DNA of 64,000 bases from Capronia americana (lineage: Eukaryota > Ascomycota > Eurotiomycetes > Chaetothyriales > Herpotrichiellaceae): assembly GCA_016110215.1 (NCBI GenBank), contig JADWQD010000017.1, forward strand, positions 124,001 to 188,000, given 5' to 3'. Below the pieces are notes generated by a model. That model was not told the DNA's origin and searched no databases. It saw only the letters and a program-made list of their open reading frames with translations. A program made the translations under genes and the position numbers. The first letter of the stretch is position 1; the number at the start of each line of letters is the position of its first letter. Below, in pieces: positions 32,564 to 43,064 of this stretch.

Positions 32564-35020
32564 TTAAATCCTCTCCCCAGTCACAATATCCTCCTTCATC
32601 CAGTCGGTATTGTACTGATCTGTGTCGTACCAGCTGAACCATGCTGGCGTTGTATGACCGTCGATACCCATCTGCCTGAACTCGAATTCACTGAACTCGG
32701 GCACCTCGTTTTCACTCAAGGTCGGATCATAAGGTTTGGGCTGTGTATGTTCATCGATGTAGCAATGTGCAGCCTGGCACAGAAGCTTGTACAAGCTGTG
32801 GGGATGAGTGATACCACCACCACTGTCCGCTTCCGGTTGCAATGAAGACGTGAAGCTTTCCAAGCGAGCCAGGTCGACGTCGTCGACCTGCTGGAGGGTG
32901 CGAGTCAACAAAATGTTGAAAGGCACAAATGGAATGTTCAGCAGCGCCCTGCACAACCTAGTCAGCAGCTCCGTATTGAGAGGTCGGTCTTTGTGCAGGC
33001 GAAGTATTCGTGTTGTAACGAATAAAACCCCCAGATAGAATACAGGCGTTGTGGTATGGACGTGCCACCTACCAATTGATATATCTCTGGACCAGGAACG
33101 GGTCGTTTTTCAAGGATTTTGCGAGGTTGAAGAATTCTGTGTGTAGCTGAAAGACATGACGGGCGGCCGCAATACACTGATCTGCAACATTGTGTGCAGT
33201 ACCTGCTTGACCAGGAGCTGCATGTAGTATCCATGTAAGCACAGAAGTCTGGCATACAAGCTCGGCCTTCAGGTAGACAAGACGCAGGCTCTCTTCGGCG
33301 ACAGTGGTAAGCTGTTTTGAGGTATCCTTTATTTTCCATGTCAGTTACGGAACAAAACTGATGGATGGCACATACCGAGATCTCAGTGTTTGTTTGTTGG
33401 ATCAAATCTCGTGTCGCATTTGCAAGGACTTCGGCTGCGCGGCTTCGTTGTCGACCAATATCGCCATCGCTGGCAATCTCAGGACTATACAACTGCTCAT
33501 ATACTTTGCCTTGTACCCGAGCAAGCTTTGCCTCTCGTATGTCGCAACGGTCAATTGAGAGTGTCACTTCGGAGTCTGATATGTTGGAGAGCCGACCCAG
33601 TCGGAGAGCGAGGGCCTTGTCGATAGCATAGACTGTCCAAAACAGGCGCTCTCGATCGGCCTGCAGGACATCGTTCAGATCGTTAGAATCCGGAGCAGTG
33701 CGGTGATAGCGTAGCGTTATGCAAAGACTGGAGGCAGCGGAGATGAAACTCCAAGCCATGGCTGCTTGAGAGGATTCAATGGCGCTTGCCGCCTGGTCTA
33801 GCGTCAGCCAACTTTTTGCACATCTTCATACGGCTATTAAAACCCACTCCGATCGTCAGCGCGGCAATAGACTCCATCGATGGTTTGAGAAGAAGTGGCA
33901 TGCGCAAAAGAGCATAGCGGAGATTGCTGCGACAGAGATACCCAAAATCCTTGTACTCCTGCAGGTTGGAAAGATTTGCATGCTCTGAAAACATATAGGA
34001 CAGGTAGCCGTTACCGATAACGAGGTCGATTAGGTCTTGATCGCCAGTTGGAAAATACAGGCTATGGCAAATCTTTGTAAATTTCTGTAGAGGGAGAATT
34101 CGGGACACCCATCTCATGGTGCCGATCTGCGCATAGTCTATGCTGGAGGTCAGTTATTCTTTTCAATTCTTCGACACAGGGGCGTAACAGACCTCTGGCC
34201 CACCGAATTACTGCCGCTGTTGCTTCCACAGGTGGTAGGATCACCTCCTCGTTCTTTGCGGCTGGACATGTCGAAATGGGTGGGATTTGAAACGTCACCT
34301 GAGCTTCTGCAGTTCGCAGGAAGCGCTTCAACGAGGCCAGGGTCGCACTATCTCCTGGCACAGCATTCGTCCGTTTCTCCACTATGTCTCTGACAAAGTC
34401 GACGAGGTGGGCCGAGTGCTCCCATTGAGCGCTTGATCCAGTTGCTGAAGTAGATTGATTGAGGCTCAAGGCTTCATCTGCAGCTAGACTGCTGCGACTC
34501 GAAGATCTTAGGGTTTTGAAGCACTGTTCTGCGTCTGGTATTGTAGCGCCAGTTTCTGTAAGCAGACGTCGAATTTCATTGACGTTGTCAACGAGATTGT
34601 CGATCTTTCGTTCGCTGATTGAAACAGGGTCAATGTGACGGCGAGGGAACTGCAATAGGAGACCGACGAGGTCACTCACTATTCCGTTGATATTAAGACC
34701 CTTTGCTTAGGAGTTACGGTATTGCTTTGAGTTGTACTATGGGTGCATTCAACTCTCGCGGAGACGCAGTTAGAGCACGGTACAGATCGGTCGCAACCGA
34801 TCTACTTGAAAGACCATGTTAGAGTGGACTATCCACACTTGAGTATTTCTTTTCGTGAGGGGGGATAAATTGACCTTTCGGGCGCGACACTGGTCGCACT
34901 ACTCTCAGCGACTCGGTCAGTCCTCGGGTTTCCAGCTTTGGGGGCATCCAATATCGTGCTTGAACGTACTGAGCGACGGGATATCGCCGGGCGACCCTGT
35001 GAGCGCTTTCGATCAGGCAT
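32564..35020 (-). CDS. Zn2Cys6 transcription factor, likely cluster regulator (8 exons)
   Basis: Model: complement(join(32564..32948,33073..33326,33376..33792,33848..34137,34193..34649,34718..34801,34875..34898,34970..35020)), 653 aa. Exon 1 encodes MPDRKRSQGRPAISRRS, a 24-nt micro-exon gives CDQCRARK, and exon 3 gives IGCDRSVPCSNCVSARVEC, together a perfect CX2CX6CX5CX2CX6C cluster. The fungal-specific domain follows (ALTIG...SLCITLRYHRTAP; RERLFWTVYAIDKALALRLG). All joints keep frame. The donor after exon 2 (GTCAAT) and the intron at 33793-33847 are the least certain. It heads the catabolic block and is divergent from the beta-lactamase-like gene. A CCGCGG palindrome overlaps its start codon and another lies 200 bp upstream, suggesting that it binds its own promoter (inference). 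Short gene models would miss the DNA-binding domain. Confidence 0.85.
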
Positions 35021-35033
35021 TCCGCGGGATTCC
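35016..35033. promoter_or_regulatory. CCGCGG palindrome, site 1 (at the regulator start codon)
   Basis: GGCATT-CCGCGG-GATTCC. An everted CGG pair with the shared right half (G/A)(A/T)TTCC. It overlaps the ATG of the Zn2Cys6 gene. Confidence 0.5.
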
Positions 35034-35639
35034 ATCTGCGGGCTTTGTAGGATTGAACAAGATGGCAAAAACTGAAGTGAATATAGCGCCAGGCCATCAC
35101 CAAGACGTGCTACCATTCGTCCGTGTCATGGGGAAAATTGGTCCGTATATGCCTTCCGGTCTAGGTTTCACACGGACTAATTCCCTCTATAACACCGACT
35201 AATGGCAGCCACCAAGACGGAATCCCGCGGGTTTCCAGCCAATTTCGTGGGACCAATCCCATTCTACTTGTTCGCCCCGCATCCTTGGAGGGCCGAGATA
35301 CGAATCGACCTCAGTCAACTACGAGTACGAAACTGGTTTCGTGCGGTGCCACTTGTTGCAGGGTTGGAACAGTATGATTGAATGTGATGAACTATGCGTA
35401 TCTGTGGATCTGCTCCCACTATTCTTTGCGAAGCAGCAATGGGAGAACAGTCTCAGGGCCACCTTAACTACGATATAAATTTGTCACGTAAGGAACGAGG
35501 CAATGTACCCTCCACAAGTATCTAAACCTCTGGTTAATCGAGGCGAGCAGCTCGACAAAACGTCAGAACACCCGCTTCTGGAATTCCTGGGAACGCCGCT
35601 CTTTTATTCCCTTTTTTGTTTGAGCCGACCGAAATCATC
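35021..35639. promoter_or_regulatory. divergent promoter of regulator and esterase genes
   Basis: 619 bp between the regulator (minus) and the beta-lactamase-like gene (plus). It holds two CCGCGG palindromes near the regulator and an ATATAAAT about 165 bp before the esterase start. Confidence 0.55.
35219..35236. promoter_or_regulatory. CCGCGG palindrome, site 2
   Basis: GGAATC-CCGCGG-GTTTCC, a near-perfect 18-bp inverted repeat between the regulator and the beta-lactamase-like gene. The centre matches the everted CGG pair bound by Zn2Cys6 dimers (compare the yeast PDRE, TCCGCGGA). Confidence 0.65.
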
Positions 35640-36800
35640 ATGGGAGTCGCCATTCACGGACGTTGTCAAGGAAGATTTGAAGCCGTCAAGAAACTCCTGC
35701 AGACCCATCTAGAGTCTGGCGAAGAGTTGGGCGCATCTATTGTCGTCAACATCGATGGTGATGATGTGGTCGATCTCTGGGGAGGGCACAAGGACCGCGA
35801 TCACTCGGAGCCTTGGGCGGAGGACACCATAGTCAATGTCTTCTCAATGACAAAGACAGTGTTGTCGTTTGCTCTACTTCTCCTGGCAGACAGAAAGCAG
35901 TTGAACTTGACTGATAAGGTGGCCAAGTACTGGCCCGAGTTTGCTGTCAACGGAAAGCAAGACATCGAGATTCGGCATATAATGTCTCATACCTCCGGTC
36001 TTTCAGGATGGGATCAGCCGTTGACAACCGAGGACCTGGTCAATGTGCCTAAGCTCACAAGCCTCCTTGCCCAGCAGAAGCCGTGGTGGGAACCGGGTAC
36101 CGCGTCTGGATACCAGGCCCTGACATCCGGTTACCTGGCCGGCGAAGTTGTGCGACGAGTCTCTGGCAAAAGTCTCAAAAGCTTCATCGCAGAAGAGATA
36201 GCTGGTCCACTTGGGGCCGACTTTCAGCTGGGCTGTCAGGCACGCGATGAGCCACGCAGAAGCGATATATTTCCTCCTCCAACAATGGAATTTCCGCCTA
36301 CCCAGCCCGGTTCAATCATGGCTAAAACATTTTCCAATCCTCCCATGGAGCTGGAGTTTGTCAATAGCTTGGAGTTCAGAATGGCGGAGATCGGGTCCGG
36401 CAACGGCCACACCAATGCTCGAGGGATAAACCGCATCATGTCGGTGATTTCGAGACATGGTCTGGCCACAGACGGCCGTGAGTTTCTATCTGAGGGCACC
36501 ATTGACCAGATATTCCAAGTCCAAGCATACGGACGTGACCATGTACTGGATGTTGGCCTCCCAATCCGCTGGGGCACGGGTTTCGCTTTACCATCCGCAG
36601 AAACATACGTCAACTGGATTCCTTCAGGGAGGGTCTGCACCTGGGGTGGCTTTGGCGGCTCAATTGTGATAATGGATTTGGACCGCAAAATGACCATTTC
36701 ATATGCAATGAACAAGCTCGAGATGACCTTCGTGGGTTCGGCTCGCACAAAAGCATACGTGGCAGCAATATATGATGCGTTGGGGGTATCCAGGGCTTAA
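35640..36800 (+). CDS. serine beta-lactamase-like esterase/hydrolase
   Basis: 386 residues, intronless, starting MGVAIHGRC at the ATG at 35640. It belongs to the class C beta-lactamase/DD-peptidase/esterase fold. The nucleophile motif SMTK is at about 69-72, the Tyr motif is in SGYQALTSGYL near 160, and a third active-site strand is WGGFGGS near 340. Fungal members (EstB- or LovD-like) hydrolyse or transfer acyl esters rather than beta-lactams. No signal peptide is seen, so it is cytosolic. It is divergent from the cluster regulator and next to a monooxygenase of the Baeyer-Villiger type, whose ester products need an esterase. This gives a plausible but unproven role. The length is normal for the family. 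Confidence 0.85.
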   Translation: MGVAIHGRCQGRFEAVKKLLQTHLESGEELGASIVVNIDGDDVVDLWGGHKDRDHSEPWAEDTIVNVFSMTKTVLSFALLLLADRKQLNLTDKVAKYWPEFAVNGKQDIEIRHIMSHTSGLSGWDQPLTTEDLVNVPKLTSLLAQQKPWWEPGTASGYQALTSGYLAGEVVRRVSGKSLKSFIAEEIAGPLGADFQLGCQARDEPRRSDIFPPPTMEFPPTQPGSIMAKTFSNPPMELEFVNSLEFRMAEIGSGNGHTNARGINRIMSVISRHGLATDGREFLSEGTIDQIFQVQAYGRDHVLDVGLPIRWGTGFALPSAETYVNWIPSGRVCTWGGFGGSIVIMDLDRKMTISYAMNKLEMTFVGSARTKAYVAAIYDALGVSRA

Positions 36801-37316
36801 TCCTTGTTTCTCATCATATAGACGACTCGGGAAGGCACCCATATTTGTCCATAGAAGTGGTGAACCTAAACTAACACTTGGAGTTTTGAATCCTCGGCTA
36901 TAGATAATTCCTTTCTCCTGCTGCTCATACCATTTGCACAGGTTTCGATGATTGGGCTCACCCCCACCCAGCCATGAGCGACCATCCCGTAGAAACATAT
37001 CTCGTCCTTCGGCCACGAGTAAACTCTAACTGTGGGACAAGACGTGATTTCTTGCACTTAAAATGTTCCAGTTCTGAGTCTACTGTACTTCTCGTGGGTG
37101 CTCCACAGGTCCCATCACGCGTTCTCGAGCTGACTTTGTGGACTATATTTTCTTCCCGACGTCGAATTCTGGCGCATTCGTACTTGTGAAAGATATAAAT
37201 TGGAGATCATAATTGCGGCTCTTGATAACGGTTCGGCTCTTGTTTCGAGACAGCCAAATTCATCAAATCACAGATTACTGTAAGGGACGGCAGTCATCTT
37301 TGACAAGGAATACATC
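36801..37316. other. intergenic region, promoter of the SDR gene
   Basis: A GATATAAATT lies about 125 bp before the SDR start. No CCGCGG palindrome was seen here. Confidence 0.45.
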
Positions 37317-38111
37317 ATGACTTCAAGCTTGGGTGGCAGCGCACCTCCTATCCGGTTGAACTCGAGGAAATTCGACGGGCAAGTGGCGCTCGTTACGGGC
37401 GCGGCAAGTGGAATTGGCAAATCTGTGGCAAGCCTATTTGCCGCACAAGGTGCCTTGGTCGCGATGGTGGACATTGACGAGGAAGGCTTACACGAAGTCG
37501 AAACATCGATAAGCTCGCATGGGGGAAAGGTGTCTTCCACAGCATGCGACCTGACGCAAGAAGACCAAGTCCGTGAGCTTGTGCATGATATCGCCCATCG
37601 GTATCATAAGATCGACATACTGGCACACGTGGCCGGGGTGTACCCAGCAAAGCCGTTGCTGGAAACGACAACAGAAGACTACAGGAAGATCTTCCACGTG
37701 AATATGGATAGCTGTTTCTTCTTGACACAGTCAGTCCTACCCTATATGCAAAAGGCTGGATATGGAAGAATTGTCAACACTACGAGTCAGACGATTGTCA
37801 AACCTGAGCCCGGACTCTCGGTGTACACGGCCTCCAAAGGCGCTGTTGCAGCCTTCACAAGGGCAACCGCCGTCGAGGCAGGCCCCGGGATCACAGCAAA
37901 CGTCGTTTCACCAACGATGATCGCCACCGAACGAACAGCAGCCGCCCCAGAAATGCAACCTTGGCTTGCCAAAGTTGTGGACCTTCAAGTCGTCAAGAGG
38001 AACGGTACCCCAGAGGATGTTGCTCATGCCTTCATATATCTGGCCAGCCCAGAGGCCGGATTCATCACAGGACAGGTCTTCAATGTCGGTGGCGGAGCCG
38101 TGTTTCTGTAG
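37317..38111 (+). CDS. short-chain dehydrogenase/reductase
   Basis: 264 residues, intronless. A classical SDR fold: TGAASGIG at 27-34 binds the dinucleotide, DI in MVDIDEEG at the end of beta-2 favours NAD(H), and the usual NAG element reads VAGVYP. The catalytic Ser is in NTTSQ, and YTASK provides Tyr and Lys near 165. The C-terminal FITGQVFNVGGGAVF is typical. It oxidises or reduces an alcohol/ketone pair, and the substrate is unknown. It is convergent with the FAD monooxygenase gene (230 bp apart at the 3' ends) and follows the esterase gene on the same strand. In a Baeyer-Villiger route it could make the ketone or oxidise the released alcohol (inference). Confidence 0.92.
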   Translation: MTSSLGGSAPPIRLNSRKFDGQVALVTGAASGIGKSVASLFAAQGALVAMVDIDEEGLHEVETSISSHGGKVSSTACDLTQEDQVRELVHDIAHRYHKIDILAHVAGVYPAKPLLETTTEDYRKIFHVNMDSCFFLTQSVLPYMQKAGYGRIVNTTSQTIVKPEPGLSVYTASKGAVAAFTRATAVEAGPGITANVVSPTMIATERTAAAPEMQPWLAKVVDLQVVKRNGTPEDVAHAFIYLASPEAGFITGQVFNVGGGAVFL

Positions 38112-38341
38112 TTCCGACAATTGTTTTGTCGCAGAATCAACAAAAATCATGATTCCATATTGCTCGAGTACTGTTAATGCCGATAACTCCTAACGATGCT
38201 CGTACTGTATTTTGACAATCTCTTAACCCACGCCTTGACACTGCTTTTTGCAGCTATATCTCTTACTACGGTTCAAATATAATAGGTGGGAAACCTCCAA
38301 TCTCTGAAAGCATGGTGTTCTGGAGCCTACTATGGCAAATA

Positions 38342-40087
38342 CTAGCTCTGAACAACGTCAAATCCTTTCCACCCATCCAAAGCAACGTTTGTTCTTCTGT
38401 TATAGACGTTCAAGCCACCGAGATAGATCAACTGTTCTCTTGGCTTGCCGGGTATATTTGCTCCCATGAACCAGCTGTCCGTCTCGGGGTAGAGTGTTTC
38501 GTTGCTGATTGCCTGCACCTCATCCCTCCACCGCTCAGCGGCGGCAGCTTGGGCATCAATATATTTCACACCTTCCGTCCGCATCTTCTGGATAGCCCGG
38601 CCGATCCATTCGATCTGTATTTCAATGAGTGGTGGTCCGTTAGAGAGTGCAGTAGGGGCCTGCGGCGAGTAGGTCATGAACATATTAGGCATCTTGTTGA
38701 CCATCAGCCCCATGTACGTGTATATGCCGTTTTTCCATTTCTCGGTCAGTTTCACACCATCCGTGTCAACAAGGCCAGCATCAAAGAGACTTCCTGAAAC
38801 ATTGTCATAACCTGTTGCGCAAATTATCATGTCGAACTTTCGCTCTCTGTCTCCGGAAAAGATGATGCCCTCCTCGGTGAATCTCTCTATAGGATGAGTC
38901 TTCAAGTCCATCACTGTTACGTTGTTGCGATCGACCATCTCGTAGTAGTCTTGCTCCAGGGATGGTCGCTTCGTGAATATCCAGTGCGGTTGCTTCAACG
39001 GCGCCATGATATCTCTCTTGATCGGGTCTTGTATCCGTGCTCGGGTCTTCTTGGCCCAGAAAGCGTAGATCTCTTTGTTGATCTCCCTGTCGTTGAGCAG
39101 CTCGATGTAATTGGAAACGAAGAAGCTGAACCCGCCTTTCAACCAGAGCTCTTCATAGAAGGTTTGACGCTCTTCAGGTGTGGCCTCCGTCCAGTGCTTT
39201 GGGGCCGGATTGTATGGGAAGCCTCCCCAACAATCTCGAGCTCCCATCAGAATAGACTGGTAGAAGCACTTTGGTGATATTTGTTCTTCTCGACTCATTT
39301 GACGTTGCCGCATCGGTATCGCCGTATTGGGCGTCCGAACGCACATGGTGAGATCGCAGTTCTCGCGTGCGAGAGTCTGCACAACCTGTACCCCTGTTGC
39401 ACCTGAACCGATCACGCAGATCCTCTTGCCCTCTATGTCCACTGATTCTTTTGGCCAACGCGCCGTATGGACCAGGTACCCTTTGTATTTGTTCAGATCT
39501 GGAAAATCTGGATAATACATCTTTGACGTCGAACCCGTGCCCATTACCAGATATGTGCATTTGGCAGTGCTCCCATCGTCGGTGTGTACATTCCACTTGC
39601 CTTGCTCCGTGTCGTACGAAGCAGAAATTACAAATTTGTTGAAGATCGCATCTTTCCTGAGGTCGAGGACTTCTGCAGCATGTGCAAAGTACTCCCGTAG
39701 CTCCTCGTGGCCGGGGAACCGTTCTTTCCAGTACCAATCCTTGTATACTTCGGGAATTGTGAGCGTGTAATAAGGGGATTCGCTGTCTACCCGAGCACCG
39801 GGATATCGATTCCAGTGCCATGTTCCGCCAAAGTCAGAACCGGCATCGAAAACCTTGACACTCAAACCGAGTTTGCGAAAATGATGAATGCCGTACACTC
39901 CAGTAAACCCGCCACCGATGATGAGGATATCGACATCGATGTTTTCACAACTTTGGACGTCCTCCTTAGCTCCGTTGGCAATATCACCATTCGAAGACCC
40001 ATGACCGACGCCGTTCGCGTTGCTTAAGTATGACGCTGCGTGAGCAGCGGTTGAAAAATCTTCCGGTCGATTGGGAAGGCCTGCCAT
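38342..40087 (-). CDS. Baeyer-Villiger-type FAD monooxygenase
   Basis: 581 residues, intronless. The FAD Rossmann motif GGGFTG is at 58-63, FGGTWHWNRYPGARVDSESPYY near 86-107 is typical of class B flavoproteins, YKGYLVHTARWPKE fits the Baeyer-Villiger fingerprint FxGxxxHxxxWP (with Y for F), and GSGATGVQVVQTLA is the second, NADPH-binding Rossmann motif. C-terminal ATGYD is also conserved. The enzyme would insert oxygen next to a carbonyl, turning ketones into esters or lactones with NADPH and O2 in the cytosol. Hydrolases on both sides support such a path. A perfect 18-bp CCGCGG palindrome lies about 330 bp upstream of its start. A simple N- or S-hydroxylating role is less likely because of the YPG/HTxxWP pattern. 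Confidence 0.92.
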   Translation of the reverse strand: MAGLPNRPEDFSTAAHAASYLSNANGVGHGSSNGDIANGAKEDVQSCENIDVDILIIGGGFTGVYGIHHFRKLGLSVKVFDAGSDFGGTWHWNRYPGARVDSESPYYTLTIPEVYKDWYWKERFPGHEELREYFAHAAEVLDLRKDAIFNKFVISASYDTEQGKWNVHTDDGSTAKCTYLVMGTGSTSKMYYPDFPDLNKYKGYLVHTARWPKESVDIEGKRICVIGSGATGVQVVQTLARENCDLTMCVRTPNTAIPMRQRQMSREEQISPKCFYQSILMGARDCWGGFPYNPAPKHWTEATPEERQTFYEELWLKGGFSFFVSNYIELLNDREINKEIYAFWAKKTRARIQDPIKRDIMAPLKQPHWIFTKRPSLEQDYYEMVDRNNVTVMDLKTHPIERFTEEGIIFSGDRERKFDMIICATGYDNVSGSLFDAGLVDTDGVKLTEKWKNGIYTYMGLMVNKMPNMFMTYSPQAPTALSNGPPLIEIQIEWIGRAIQKMRTEGVKYIDAQAAAAERWRDEVQAISNETLYPETDSWFMGANIPGKPREQLIYLGGLNVYNRRTNVALDGWKGFDVVQS

Positions 40088-40412
40088 TTTCGAATAGGTA
40101 TAGAGACACGCACTGGACTAGCAATGGTCGAAATCGCCTATGGATGTGTGGAATGTGAATTCATTAATACACCTTCGGAACTCCTGACAGTACTTCGCGG
40201 GACACCAACAGTTCATCAATTATTTTCATTGGTACTGCAATCCCAGTGATATTGGATTGTGGGACCTTGTCAACTGATGCTGTTGATACTAATGGGCCCA
40301 GGCCTTCAATTGCAGCGTTACCAAGTACCAAAATCGGTTGCGTCGTGGGGCTTCACTCCACCATATCAACACGGGAAACGGAATGCGTGGTAGCTTTAGG
40401 GGCCTCGCACAC

Positions 40413-40430
40413 GGAAATCCGCGGATTTCC
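40413..40430. promoter_or_regulatory. CCGCGG palindrome, site 3 (perfect)
   Basis: GGAAAT-CCGCGG-ATTTCC, a perfect 18-bp palindrome upstream of the FAD monooxygenase gene. Confidence 0.7.
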
Positions 40431-40662
40431 TTGCTATGGGGCAGACAATGTCCGCTCGTCTTGGGTCGGTCGCCACTGATCTAAGGATGGTTGTTGTACC
40501 AAAGCACTCATCCTTTGAATGACGCCATTAACTCGTGGAGGATCTGTGTCGCTGGACAGATCGAGTGTTTGAAAAGCCAGCTTTACCGATAGATGCATTC
40601 TAGGTACATGCATTGTCTTTGTCCGCTTCGCTATCATCGGTGACCAAGAAACGTAGTCTCTA

Positions 40663-41649
40663 TTAAGCAGACTCCCTCGCCGTATCTCTGGAACATGAGG
40701 AAGCCGCTATGATGAAATTTGCGACCTGCTGGCCCCAAGCCTCCTCTCTCGGAATTGCAGTCCCAAGGCTCAACACTGGGCTCACATGATTGTGACCTTG
40801 CAATTTCATGACTGTAAGGTGTGTTGACAAAGGGGAATCCTGCCACGCTTTCACAAAAGCTGCCGCGGGTGCCAGAATCTCGACCTCGGGATCGAGTGAG
40901 CAAGTTAAAACCAAGATCGGAACATTCATCAGGTAGTCGAATGATCCCTCTTTCAAACCCTCCTGGAGCAGAGTCAGGGGCGAGTGACGGACGAGGTTGT
41001 TTCCATAATAAGCTTCGAGGTGCTTCCTTCGTGGTCCTTTGGCATCTTCAAACGTGAAAGGAACAGATAGAAGTATGACCGCCTTCAGATTTGCACTTGG
41101 ACATCCTTTTCGAGTAAATATGTTCCGCCTCCAGGACACGTCAGGGGTCAAAAGATATGTCAGCAGATGAAGGCCGCCCGCAGAATTGCCCATGAGGTTG
41201 ATATCCATCTTTTGGTTGTTGTCGGAGAGATGAGTACACACCCATTCCACAACGAGAGCAATATCTTCTCCTCCAGAGGGGAATGTGGCTCCATGCGACA
41301 AGAGTCGATAGTCCGGTATAACGACCTGAATCCCCAATTGTTCTGAGAAGAAATGTCCAACATTGGCGTACGAGAGTCCATCAGCAAACTCAGGGTCGTG
41401 CTTATTGCCACGAACCAGGCCGCCGCCATACACGAAAATAAGAACCGACCGCTTGTTGAGATAGCGAGGATTCTCTGAAGTGGGGCTGTACAAGTCCAGA
41501 GCGTGGCGTGGGTGCAGTCCATAGACATAGGTACGGCGGGTCGTTGACCGAATTGCATCGGCGTTCCTGGTCAACAAAGGGGCGTATAGACGATATGTCG
41601 GCAGCAGAATATCAGGTATTGCGGTCCCGAGCGAGGGTAAGGCGTCCAT
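40663..41649 (-). CDS. alpha/beta hydrolase (esterase/lipase type)
   Basis: 328 residues, intronless, with the start taken at the ATG at 41649 (MDALPSLGTA). The nucleophile elbow is GNSAGG at 154-159. The oxyanion-hole motif HGGG of the hormone-sensitive-lipase group is changed to YGGG (74-77). An acidic residue in SLDPEVEI and a His in LQGHNHVSPV complete a likely triad. No signal peptide is seen. The protein would hydrolyse an ester or lactone in the cytosol. It is tandem with, and upstream of, the monooxygenase on the minus strand, and divergent from the bicupin gene. A second hydrolase in the cluster is the beta-lactamase-like one, so the two may act on different intermediates. Confidence 0.88.
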   Translation of the reverse strand: MDALPSLGTAIPDILLPTYRLYAPLLTRNADAIRSTTRRTYVYGLHPRHALDLYSPTSENPRYLNKRSVLIFVYGGGLVRGNKHDPEFADGLSYANVGHFFSEQLGIQVVIPDYRLLSHGATFPSGGEDIALVVEWVCTHLSDNNQKMDINLMGNSAGGLHLLTYLLTPDVSWRRNIFTRKGCPSANLKAVILLSVPFTFEDAKGPRRKHLEAYYGNNLVRHSPLTLLQEGLKEGSFDYLMNVPILVLTCSLDPEVEILAPAAAFVKAWQDSPLSTHLTVMKLQGHNHVSPVLSLGTAIPREEAWGQQVANFIIAASSCSRDTARESA

Positions 41650-42011
41650 TGTCTTGGAGATGCTGAGAATCAAATACTCTTCTTTTGTTCGACCTGGTGT
41701 GATTTGTCTATTTCGAGCCGTCAGCGAGCGCAGGAACGGGCTTTACGCACTTTAATCACATCCCGATAATGCGGTTTACCCCCTGGCCGCGGCGGGGCCC
41801 ACCGGACACTGTTGGCGATGCTGCGTCAAACCCCATCGAAGTTTCAATGCATGTCGGCTACTAGGTAGGCTCAACTTCTTCGAAACTGTCCCACCTTGTG
41901 ACCACCAATGAAATCTGGCTGGACTTCGCCATTCTTATAAGTACGTGGTGGTCGACTCTTCTCGTCTTAATCTCCCTTGGGATTTTCGAGCACAGTCCAC
42001 AACATCAAACC
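41650..42011. promoter_or_regulatory. divergent promoter of hydrolase and bicupin genes
   Basis: It contains a bare CCGCGG core (41787-41792, CCTGG-CCGCGG-CGGGG) without the GGAA/TTCC arms. Whether it is a weak site is unknown. Confidence 0.4.
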
Positions 42012-43064
42012 ATGCCGCAAGTTCTGCAACCCTCCAAAGTGCCGCCGGGAAGACCTGGGCAAGCCTACACATTGGAATATCTATGTGGAGAAGTAATATA
42101 CCTTCCTTGCACCAAGTCCTCTTTCCGACTGTTGGTCACCGGCCGCGAAACAGACAATGCCTTCGCTGTGCTCGGACAGGGTGGCGTCGGGAATGTGCCC
42201 ATCGGTTTCCATTATCATCGAGAAGCGCATGATATCTTTCTCGTTGTGAAAGGCTCCATCAACGTCTGGGCCGACGATCAGTGCCGTACTCTTGGGCCGG
42301 GAGACTATGCAAGTGTGCCTCAGAACATTGTGCACCAATACCAGGTACTCGGAGACTACACCGAGTATCTGAGTCTGATTGTGCCTGGTGGATGGGAAGA
42401 CTTCTTTCGAGTCATCGGCGAATCATACTCTGGGCCACTATTTCGCATTGACGACGATCGCAGCTTCTCCGAGGTCCTAGAGCCAAGGATCCACGAAGCT
42501 GCAAAGACGTTTGATGTCATCCGCACACCGGACCATCCCTATGTCGATCCACAGCCATGGGATAAGGAAAAGGACATTCTTCCCGGGAGCCTCAAGCCAT
42601 ATTTCTTGCGGGCAGGCACGGGCCCGAGGTATCTCATCGGCGGCCTCGTCTGCAGCCCGCTGTCTGGAATCGCGGAATCCGCGGGAAGATTTGAACTTGG
42701 TTGTATCGAAGGATCAGCCTGGCACGAGCCCTCTATTCTGTCAAAGCACCTGAGCTTTGACACTGTCCACCATGCATTCTCAGTTGTGGAGGGAGCAATT
42801 GAAATCCTACTTGAAAAAGAAAAGGTGGCCAGAGTCAATACTGGCGAGACTGCATATGTTCCACCCGGGATGTTGTTCAGTGTGAAGATCGTGAGCCGAT
42901 ACGCAAAGGCTTACATTTGGACGAGCGGTGCGGGCCTGGTGGGTGTACTCAGTGAGATTGGGTCACTGTACAAACACACTGTGCCTCCTGAGCAGGCAGG
43001 TCCGTGGGACACGGCGGCATTGATTGCGCTCCAAAAGAAAATCGCGATGAATGTCATGGACTAG
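42012..43064 (+). CDS. bicupin (quercetin 2,3-dioxygenase-like)
   Basis: 350 residues, intronless from the first in-frame ATG at 42012 (MPQVLQPSKV). The first cupin shows HYHREAHDIFLVVKG, matching the HxH metal motif (the usual Glu spacing is imperfect), and GPGDYASVPQNIVHQY with the third His. The second cupin (from about residue 200) keeps the barrel pattern (FSVVEGAIEIL, GETAYVPPGMLF) but has lost the paired His, so only the first is likely to bind metal. The family includes quercetinases and other ring-cleaving or decarboxylating dioxygenases. The substrate is unknown. It lies between the alpha/beta hydrolase and the amidohydrolase in the catabolic block. An upstream exon is possible because the frame is open to 41898, but no ATG is found there. 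Confidence 0.8.
   Translation: MPQVLQPSKVPPGRPGQAYTLEYLCGEVIYLPCTKSSFRLLVTGRETDNAFAVLGQGGVGNVPIGFHYHREAHDIFLVVKGSINVWADDQCRTLGPGDYASVPQNIVHQYQVLGDYTEYLSLIVPGGWEDFFRVIGESYSGPLFRIDDDRSFSEVLEPRIHEAAKTFDVIRTPDHPYVDPQPWDKEKDILPGSLKPYFLRAGTGPRYLIGGLVCSPLSGIAESAGRFELGCIEGSAWHEPSILSKHLSFDTVHHAFSVVEGAIEILLEKEKVARVNTGETAYVPPGMLFSVKIVSRYAKAYIWTSGAGLVGVLSEIGSLYKHTVPPEQAGPWDTAALIALQKKIAMNVMD

Noticed and set aside
42671..42689. GGAATCCGCGG-like site inside the bicupin gene
   Set aside because: Only the left arm matches, and it lies in coding sequence. It was not counted as a cluster palindrome.
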